Shown here: piece by piece, positions 23,314 through 27,230 of the stretch
Position numbering within the stretch: position 1 is the stretch's first letter
How the letters are laid out: the number at the start of each line of letters is the position of its first letter
Origin: CAMAUF01 sp046152925
GTDB lineage: Bacteria > Chloroflexota > Dehalococcoidia > Tepidiformales > Tepidiformaceae
Reading direction: 5' to 3'
Length of the DNA: 27,230 nucleotides
Assembly: GCA_046152925.1 (NCBI GenBank)
Contig: JBJXFX010000013.1
Span: 1 to 27,230, forward strand
Made by a program: the position numbers and the translations under genes
Notes under the pieces: generated by a model
What the model was told of the DNA's origin: nothing
Databases searched by the model: none
What the model saw: the letters and a program-made list of their open reading frames with translations, nothing else

Positions 23314-24062
23314 GCCAGCCGCCCCTGCGCCCGCGCCGACTCGCGCTTCCGCCGCTCCTGCTCCGCGATCTCCGATGCGCGCTCGCTCCCCAGCAGCAAC
23401 GTCCGTCGGACATGCACGAACGCATCTCGCACCGGGTTGGCCTCCACCAGCGGGTCCTCGGGATCGGGATACTGTTCCAAGACCTCCTCCAAGGCCACAA
23501 TCGCCTCGGCCTGGTGCGCGTACGAATCGTGCAAGGCTCGCGCCAGCCCGTCCGGATCCGTGAGTGACCGCAACTTCAGCTTCGCCACCCCGACACGGCC
23601 AACTGCGGCGCCCGTCGTCCGGTCCCGCTCCACCCGGTGCCCGACGCCCTCGACCCGATACGTCCCCACGAGCACCACCATCGCGTTCCCGTGCAGCCTC
23701 GGCGCCAGGTTGTCCCCGAGTCCCACCCCGCCGTGCAACTGCGCCGAACCACCAAGCGCAAGGTCGATCTCGGTCACCGGATGCCCCTCGAAATCGGGCC
23801 ACAACCGATGGATCGGCAGCTTCACCTGCTCCGGCTCGGGCTCAGGCGCTGGCTCAGGGTCGGCTGGGAGCGGCGCATCGTCCGCCTGCTTCTCCCAGCC
23901 CTCGTCAAACGCCCCGAACCGCAACAGCGACCCGTCCGCTGTGACCAGCTCGCACCACGTCACCGAGCGCTCTCCCGCCTCGTCGTAGAAGCGCCGCACC
24001 ATGCCCTCGGCCCCATCCCCACGCTTGACCCGGTCTCCCACGAAACAGTCGATCAGCCGCAT
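23310..24062 (-). CDS. 250-aa hypothetical mobile-element protein, SH3-like start and beta-rich middle
   Basis: No family recognised. Residues 1-60 (MRLIDCFVGDRVKRGDGAEG, then VRRFYDE, SVTWCELVTADGSLLRFG) look like a small beta-barrel with turns resembling SH3/KOW-like domains. A Pro/Glu linker (about 68-84, PADPEPAPEPEPEQ) follows. Residues about 85-175 are beta-rich (GNAMVVLVGTYRVEGVGHRV, GAAVGRVGVAKLKLRSL) and the end is helical and charged. ATG at 24062 is chosen over GTG at 24071 because GAGGAG lies 8 nt upstream and the gene then starts 1 nt after the VRR-NUC stop. It is coupled by 4 bp to the ASCH gene. Confidence 0.72.
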   Translation of the reverse strand: MRLIDCFVGDRVKRGDGAEGMVRRFYDEAGERSVTWCELVTADGSLLRFGAFDEGWEKQADDAPLPADPEPAPEPEPEQVKLPIHRLWPDFEGHPVTEIDLALGGSAQLHGGVGLGDNLAPRLHGNAMVVLVGTYRVEGVGHRVERDRTTGAAVGRVGVAKLKLRSLTDPDGLARALHDSYAHQAEAIVALEEVLEQYPDPEDPLVEANPVRDAFVHVRRTLLLGSERASEIAEQERRKRESARAQGRLA

Positions 24063-24063
24063 C

Positions 24064-24444
24064 TCACACACTCCTCGTCGTCAAAATCCGCTCGATCTCC
24101 GGCCAGTCCCCCGGCCGCCACACCCGCACCACCACCGAACTCGACGCAGCCGCCCCCAGCACCCCTAGCCACTGCGCCTGCTCCGCGCTCACACGGCCCC
24201 GGCCGCCCGCTCGCTTCAGCTCCGCGAAAATCACCATCCCCGCCGGGTGCGCCAGCACCAGGTCCGGGAACCCGCCGGCGCTCCGCCGTGAATCCCGCGT
24301 GTGGTAGCTCAGCCAGCCGCACGCCACCGCCAACTGCTCCACCGCGCTCAGCAGGTCCTTTTCGCTCATCGCCTGGTCCAACACCCCCCGCGCCCCACCC
24401 GGACGGTGCGCCAACCGCGAATGCTCCCGCGCCCAGCTCGTCAC
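24064..24444 (-). CDS. VRR-NUC domain nuclease (PD-(D/E)xK fold)
   Basis: A 126-aa protein with the stand-alone phage-type VRR-NUC domain: Glu36 in the first helix, GGFPDLVLAHP with Asp61, then VIFAELKR with Glu75-x-Lys77, and a conserved Gln in EQAQWL (about 89-93). These make a complete PD-(D/E)xK site. Phage VRR-NUC proteins are thought to be structure-specific (Holliday-junction-type) nucleases, fitting a replication/recombination operon. GTG at 24444 overlaps the previous stop by 4 bp and follows GAGGTGGGG. An internal ATG (MSEKDL, residue 26) is an alternative start that keeps the whole domain. Confidence 0.85.
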   Translation of the reverse strand: MTSWAREHSRLAHRPGGARGVLDQAMSEKDLLSAVEQLAVACGWLSYHTRDSRRSAGGFPDLVLAHPAGMVIFAELKRAGGRGRVSAEQAQWLGVLGAAASSSVVVRVWRPGDWPEIERILTTRSV

Positions 24445-24683
24445 GCCCCCACCTCGCCGTCCCGCACCGCGAACAGCTCGGCCAGCAGGTCGAAGCGGTC
24501 GACGTCGCCCGCCGTCGTACAGTCTCCGGCCGCATCACGCATCGACGCGTGGACACCCCAGCGCAGCGCCAACGCCCGCAGTTGCGCCGCCGTCTCCCGG
24601 CTCACCCGGATCGTCAGCAGCTCGCCGCCGTCGCCGGCCGATGCCCCTGCCGGCCCCGGCAAACCGATCGCGTTGTCCGCCAT
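24441..24683 (-). CDS. 80-aa ribbon-helix-helix-like protein
   Basis: After a Gly/Pro/Ala-rich opening, residues about 22-42 read LLTIRVSRETAAQLRALALR, a beta strand followed by helix in the style of ribbon-helix-helix (CopG/Arc) DNA-binding proteins. A less clear C-terminal part (DVDRFDLLAELFAVRDG) follows. It may be a small transcriptional regulator of the element; no adjacent toxin is recognisable, so a toxin-antitoxin reading is not supported. The ATG shares one base with the initiator's TGA (TGATG), and the TGA overlaps the VRR-NUC GTG. Confidence 0.62.
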   Translation of the reverse strand: MADNAIGLPGPAGASAGDGGELLTIRVSRETAAQLRALALRWGVHASMRDAAGDCTTAGDVDRFDLLAELFAVRDGEVGA

Positions 24684-25573
24684 CACAGCACCCTCCGCAG
24701 TCGCGGGAACGGCACCACGTTCGTCGTGTCGCCCCAGTCGTCGCACCCGTCCGCGTCCGCGGCCGCGAGTGCCCGTTCGAAGCTGCCGGGTTCGCCCGGC
24801 GCGAGAACGTCGTCGTCGCCCGCTGCCGGACGTGGACCCGATGCGCCGGCCCGCGCGTTCTCCAGCACCGCCGTCACGTAGGCCCGGCGCCGTCCGTCGT
24901 GCAGGTCCGCCTCCCGCGCCGCGTACTCCACCTCCGCCTCGGTGTACCGCCCCGCCCAGGTCGTGCGGATGTCCTCCTGCCAGGCCGGCGACACGCGGAT
25001 GCCGAACCGGCGCAGTGTCGCGACCATGCGGGCGGAGATGGCGAACAGGCTGGCGGCAGTGGCGAAGGTGGTGGCCGCGGCGGCGGTGGTAGTAGGTGGT
25101 GGTGGAGGAGGGTTGACGCGCGCGCGCGAGGTAGCCGGATCACTGTGATCCGACAAACGATCGGACAACGGCTCCGTAGCCCGATCACTGCGATCGACAA
25201 TCGCCGGATCGCAGTGATCCGACAACGGCTCCGGCTCCGACCACAACACCTCGCCCGCCAGCCACCCGTCGAGCCGCTCGCGCAGCACCGTGTACGTCGT
25301 CGCCAACCGTCCGGAGCCGGGCACGACCACGACCAGCCGGAGGTCGTCCAGCTCCTGGACGCCGGCATCGAACGCCCGGCGCGTCATCCCGAGTTCGGCC
25401 GCGAACGCATCGCGCGCGGGGGCTGGCCCTCCCGACGCCAACACCCGCAGGATGCCCACCAGGACCGTCCGCGCGTCGTGCGACGGCCGCCCACGGTGGG
25501 CGGTCACCTCGCGCCAGACGCGCGTTTGCAGCCGCGCCCAATCGCGCGGCGTCCATACCCGGCGCTCGGTCAT
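24683..25573 (-). CDS. phage-type replication initiator, winged-helix N-terminus and DnaD-like C-terminus
   Basis: A 296-aa protein. Residues about 1-115 resemble a winged helix-turn-helix DNA-binding domain (RTVLVGILRVLASGG, RDAFAAELGMTRRAFDAGVQ, then a wing RLVVVVPGSGRLATTYTVL). Residues about 118-146 carry SDHxDPA-type repeats encoded by iteron-like DNA. A Pro/Thr/Ala linker follows. The C-terminal region (AWQEDIRTTWAGRYTEAEVEYAAREA, then RRRAYVTAVLEN) resembles the DnaD-type helicase-loading region, in which YIxxIL-like motifs recur. Iterons between an N-terminal DNA-binding domain and a C-terminal recruitment domain copy the plan of phage lambda O. It sits downstream of SSB in the operon. 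Initiator function is inferred from this layout; family membership needs a profile search. Confidence 0.68.
   Translation of the reverse strand: MTERRVWTPRDWARLQTRVWREVTAHRGRPSHDARTVLVGILRVLASGGPAPARDAFAAELGMTRRAFDAGVQELDDLRLVVVVPGSGRLATTYTVLRERLDGWLAGEVLWSEPEPLSDHCDPAIVDRSDRATEPLSDRLSDHSDPATSRARVNPPPPPPTTTAAAATTFATAASLFAISARMVATLRRFGIRVSPAWQEDIRTTWAGRYTEAEVEYAAREADLHDGRRRAYVTAVLENARAGASGPRPAAGDDDVLAPGEPGSFERALAAADADGCDDWGDTTNVVPFPRLRRVL
25136..25233. repeat. iteron/palindrome cluster inside the initiator gene (candidate origin)
   Basis: Three 15-17 bp dyads: CGGATCACTGTGATCCG (25136-25152, perfect), CGATCACTGCGATCG (25182-25196) and CGGATCGCAGTGATCCG (25205-25221). Four direct copies of GATC(C/G)GACAA or GATCGACAA occur at 25147, 25159, 25192 and 25216. 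GACAACGGCTCCG is repeated exactly at 25164-25176 and 25221-25233. The spacing between copies is irregular (12, 33 and 24 bp). On the left is an alternating GC run (25117-25128) and a GGT/GGA-rich strand (25086-25110). The position inside a likely replication initiator suggests a replication origin. Confidence 0.7.
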
Positions 25574-25716
25574 GGTTGCGCCGACGTTTCAGCCACGAAG
25601 CGCGGCCACAGCTCCACCGGGAACATCAGCCAATCGACGCCCTGCACGATGCTCACCATCCCGTCCGCGAGCACCGGTGCTCGATCGGACGGCGGGCTAG
25701 CCAGTTCGCTACTCAT
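25570..25716 (-). CDS. 48-aa hypothetical protein between two element genes
   Basis: A very short gene beginning MSSELASPPSDRAPVLADGM and ending in a hydrophobic/aromatic part (WLMFPVELWPRF). No family recognised. Support comes from structure: GAGG lies 6-7 nt before the ATG at 25716, the ATG overlaps the upstream stop by 4 bp, and its TGA overlaps the initiator ATG by 4 bp (ATGA). It fills an otherwise empty 140-bp gap and keeps translational coupling intact. Confidence 0.6.
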   Translation of the reverse strand: MSSELASPPSDRAPVLADGMVSIVQGVDWLMFPVELWPRFVAETSAQP

Positions 25717-26081
25717 CGATCACCTCGAAACTCGGGCCTCGGGCCTCGGGCCTCGGCCCCCAGCAACACCCCCTCCAGCTCCACGATCCCCGCGATCAGC
25801 TCGTCGCTCCCCTCCGCCGAAGGCCGCCGAGGCATCGCCCGCAACGCCCGCACCACACGCCGCGCCGTCCGCTCGAGGTCCACATGGTCCAACCCCGTGT
25901 CCCGCACCTCGACCATTGCCAGCGGCTCCACGATGTCCAGCCCGACCTCTTCGTTGAGCTCCATCATCAGATGCAGCACCTCGGTCCACGTGCGCGCGTA
26001 ACACGGCGCGGCCGGCGGGATGTTTGGGCTCCGCACCAACGCCCCGCCGTTCCCCACGCCCTCCACCAAAATCGTCGCCAT
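25713..26081 (-). CDS. 122-aa hypothetical element protein
   Basis: No family recognised. It starts MATILVEGVGNGGALVRSPN, with a mostly helical acidic middle (TEVLHLMMELNEEVGLDIVEP) and a helix-rich second half (ARRVVRALRAMPRR, DELIAGIVELEGVLLG). GGAGGAG sits 5 nt before the ATG at 26081. The last residues (EARGPRPEFRGDR) are encoded by a 7-bp tandem repeat, so the C-terminus may vary between related elements. It lies between SSB and the 48-aa gene; placement with SSB suggests a DNA replication/recombination accessory, but this is only context. Confidence 0.68.
   Translation of the reverse strand: MATILVEGVGNGGALVRSPNIPPAAPCYARTWTEVLHLMMELNEEVGLDIVEPLAMVEVRDTGLDHVDLERTARRVVRALRAMPRRPSAEGSDELIAGIVELEGVLLGAEARGPRPEFRGDR
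25732..25752. repeat. 7-bp tandem repeat TCGGGCC x3
   Basis: Three perfect units of TCGGGCC (GGCCCGA on the coding strand) followed by a degenerate fourth lie in the 3' end of the 122-aa gene. Seven bases are not a multiple of three, so gain or loss of a unit would change the reading frame and the overlap with the next gene. Confidence 0.85.
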
Positions 26082-26107
26082 CGCATCTCCTCCCGTCGCT
26101 GAACGCC

Positions 26108-26653
26108 CTACTCGAAGGGCAAGTCGTCTGCGTCGCTCGCGCCCGGCGGGTCGGCCGGCACCCCTCGTGCGGGGCCCGCCCCCGGCGCATAGCCGCTCTC
26201 GTAGCGCGGGTCGGGCCCACGCTGAGCCGGTGGGGCCGCACGGCTGCCCGCACGCCGCCCGTCGATCCACGCCCCCTCATGCCTCACTCGCCGCGCCACG
26301 ATGCCGAGGTCGTACCGCTTCTCCACCCGGCCGTCAGCGCGATACACCGGCTGCCCGGCTTGGTCCGTGACGTCCCACGACCGTGACTCGAGGCGCGCTT
26401 CGACCTCCACCAGGTCGCCCTTCCGCAGCCGTGGCCCCAGCTCCTCCGCCAACTGCGCCCACGTCGTCACCCGGATCCAATGCGTGCGCTCGACCAGCGT
26501 CCGTTGCCCCGATGCGTTCGCCGACCCGTCCGGCCGGTATTCCGTCACGGCCACGCTGAACGTCGTCAGGGCCGTCCCGCTCGCGATGTACCGCATCTCC
26601 GGGTCGCTGCCCAAGTGCCCGCTCAGCCGTACCTCGTTGATAGACTCGCTCAC
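26108..26653 (-). CDS. ssb: single-stranded DNA-binding protein (element-encoded)
   Basis: A 181-aa SSB. The OB fold begins INEVRLSGHLGSDPEMRYIASG, with TTFSVAV, THWIRVTTWAQLAEELGPRLRKGDLVEVEARLESRSW and a final YDLGIVARRV strand. A Gly/Pro/Ala/Arg-rich linker leads to the acidic tip DADDLPFE, the usual docking peptide for host replication and repair proteins. GTG at 26653 is chosen because it gives the family N-terminus, follows GGAGAGGAGG and overlaps the preceding stop by 4 bp; the longer upstream frame is spurious. As a second copy on a mobile element it should coat ssDNA during element replication. Confidence 0.92.
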   Translation of the reverse strand: MSESINEVRLSGHLGSDPEMRYIASGTALTTFSVAVTEYRPDGSANASGQRTLVERTHWIRVTTWAQLAEELGPRLRKGDLVEVEARLESRSWDVTDQAGQPVYRADGRVEKRYDLGIVARRVRHEGAWIDGRRAGSRAAPPAQRGPDPRYESGYAPGAGPARGVPADPPGASDADDLPFE

Positions 26654-26898
26654 CCTCGCCTCCTCTCCGCCGCGCACCACCGGCACAGCCCCTCTCGCAG
26701 CATCGAACACGGGTACCCACGCTGGCCCCGGCACGCCCCGCACCCCTCGCACTCGCACCGGCCCTCCGCCACGGCCTGCGCCAGCGTCGTCCGCGCCGTC
26801 ATCGGGTCGTCAGCCGCCGGCGGCGCCACCTGCGCAGCCATCGCCAACTCCCCAAACCCCACCAGATGCGGAGGCCGGCCCGGCGTCTTCGCGCTCAT
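26650..26898 (-). CDS. 82-aa cysteine-rich zinc-finger-like element protein
   Basis: The N-terminal half is nondescript (MSAKTPGRPPHLVGFGELAM). The C-terminal half has a dense Cys cluster, CECEGCGACRGQRGYPC and LCRWCAAERRRG, giving several CxxC pairs typical of small zinc-binding phage proteins. The ATG overlaps the upstream stop by 4 bp and its stop overlaps the SSB GTG by 4 bp, so it is co-translated with SSB. Function unknown. Confidence 0.7.
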   Translation of the reverse strand: MSAKTPGRPPHLVGFGELAMAAQVAPPAADDPMTARTTLAQAVAEGRCECEGCGACRGQRGYPCSMLREGLCRWCAAERRRG

Positions 26899-27185
26899 CG
26901 CGCCCGCCTCCGCATCTGGTCCGCCTTCGGGCAGTCCGCGAAGTGCGGCTTCCCCGCCAGCGTGTACGGGATCGCCCGGTGGTTCTTCGTCAGCAGCCAG
27001 AAGATCGGCGCGCTGCACGCCGAACACGTCCCCGACTGCCCCACGCCCTTCAGCAGCCGCTCCATGTCCCGCCGCAGCTCCGCGTGCGCCTCCCACAGCG
27101 CCTCCACCTCGGCCAACGCCGGGACCCGCTCCCGATCGCCGATGCCGTCGATCTCGATGCCGAGCCGCTCAGCGATCGCCCCCAT
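26895..27185 (-). CDS. 96-aa zinc-ribbon element protein
   Basis: After a helical N-terminal half (about 22-50, VEALWEAHAELRRDMERLLKG) it has a zinc-ribbon-like C-terminal half: CSACSAPIFWLLTKNHRAIP, then KPHFADCPKAD, offering a CxxC pair plus a distal His/Cys. This is a recurring small phage/plasmid protein layout, of unknown function. ATG at 27185 has a near-perfect AGGAGG 6 nt upstream, the strongest ribosome binding site in the window, consistent with an early gene of the operon. Its stop overlaps the next gene's ATG by 4 bp. Confidence 0.72.
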   Translation of the reverse strand: MGAIAERLGIEIDGIGDRERVPALAEVEALWEAHAELRRDMERLLKGVGQSGTCSACSAPIFWLLTKNHRAIPYTLAGKPHFADCPKADQMRRRAR

Positions 27186-27196
27186 CGGACACCTCC

Positions 27197-27224
27197 TCAT
27201 GCCTCACGCCTCGTGCCTCATGCC
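27197..27224. repeat. 7-bp tandem repeat TCRYGCC x4
   Basis: Four consecutive units TCATGCC, TCACGCC, TCGTGCC, TCATGCC (coding strand GGCATGA, GGCGTGA, GGCACGA, GGCATGA) lie just upstream of the AGGAGG of the zinc-ribbon gene. They have the same 7-bp period and TCNNGCC form as the array at 25732. Confidence 0.8.
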
Positions 27225-27230
27225 TTCGCA

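Larger units (their letters stand above)
21250..27230 (-). mobile_element. one end of an integrated prophage-like element at tRNA-Arg
   Basis: From just after tRNA-Arg to the window edge all genes lie on the minus strand in one compact run: zinc-ribbon proteins, SSB, replication initiator, VRR-NUC nuclease, ASCH protein and, next to the tRNA, a serine integrase. Junctions are mostly 4-bp ATGA/GTGA overlaps or 1-2 nt gaps, and many products are short unknowns, as in phage early regions. No structural, packaging or conjugation genes are inside the window, so phage, satellite or integrative element cannot be distinguished. The far attachment site is not in the window. Confidence 0.75.

Noticed and set aside
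21768..23567. 599-codon plus-strand frame in the mobile element
   Set aside because: Pro/Arg/His-rich translation typical of antisense to GC-rich genes; the minus strand has a recognisable integrase and ASCH protein with good ribosome binding sites.
24064..24683. RHH-like protein plus VRR-NUC considered as a toxin-antitoxin pair
   Set aside because: The VRR-NUC protein has the phage recombination nuclease form, and both genes are part of a longer coupled replication operon; no toxin family is recognisable.
25732..27224. Short repeats considered as a CRISPR array
   Set aside because: Units are only 7 bp, directly adjacent with no spacers, and no cas genes are present.

Overview
The window is high-GC DNA from a bacterium with frequent GTG starts. 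Gene content and order (a zinc-type L28, a RecG with an N-terminal extension, mreBCD-mrdA-rodA, a double CaiB-type CoA-transferase) suggest Chloroflexota, perhaps Dehalococcoidia or Tepidiformia. This placement is an inference from gene content, not from a phylogeny.

Positions 1-21249 are ordinary chromosome. It opens with the 3' end of rplS, then two tandem paralogous 14-helix DHA2 efflux transporters, convergent with a lipoprotein cupredoxin. On the minus strand lies a FakA-type fatty-acid kinase that seems to need a non-canonical ATC start; rpmB (L28) diverges from it. rpe converges on rpmB (their stop codons overlap at CTAG) and diverges from a DegV protein, the fatty-acid-binding partner expected for FakA. 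DegV leads a tightly coupled plus-strand operon: degV - recG - a small coiled-coil protein - radA. The small protein ends in a ParB-like LGRGLDALF peptide. radA runs 57 bp into the 3' end of rodA. The minus-strand elongasome operon mreB-mreC-mreD-mrdA(PBP2)-rodA follows, its last four genes joined by 4-bp overlaps. Next come a fused two-domain CoA-transferase (minus), an IsdG-like monooxygenase and a methyltransferase (plus), a palindromic octamer array and tRNA-Arg(CCG).

From the tRNA to the window end (about 21250-27230) everything lies on the minus strand. It reads as one end of an integrated mobile element, most likely prophage-like. In transcription order it encodes two small Cys-rich zinc-ribbon proteins, SSB, a 122-aa unknown, a 48-aa unknown, a replication initiator, an RHH-like 80-aa protein, a VRR-NUC nuclease, a 250-aa unknown, an ASCH protein, a 64-aa unknown and a large serine integrase. 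Almost every junction is an ATGA/GTGA overlap or a 1-2 nt gap. The integrase ORF runs antisense into tRNA-Arg, marking this as the attachment end; the other end is outside the window.

The observations most worth a second look are: (1) the recG-radA-linked coiled-coil protein with a ParB/ParA-interaction peptide; (2) an iteron and palindrome cluster inside the replication initiator gene, reminiscent of lambda O/ori; (3) the serine integrase whose C-terminus is encoded by the tRNA; (4) the apparent ATC start of fakA; and (5) short 7-8 bp tandem arrays placed at gene ends in both the chromosome and the element.
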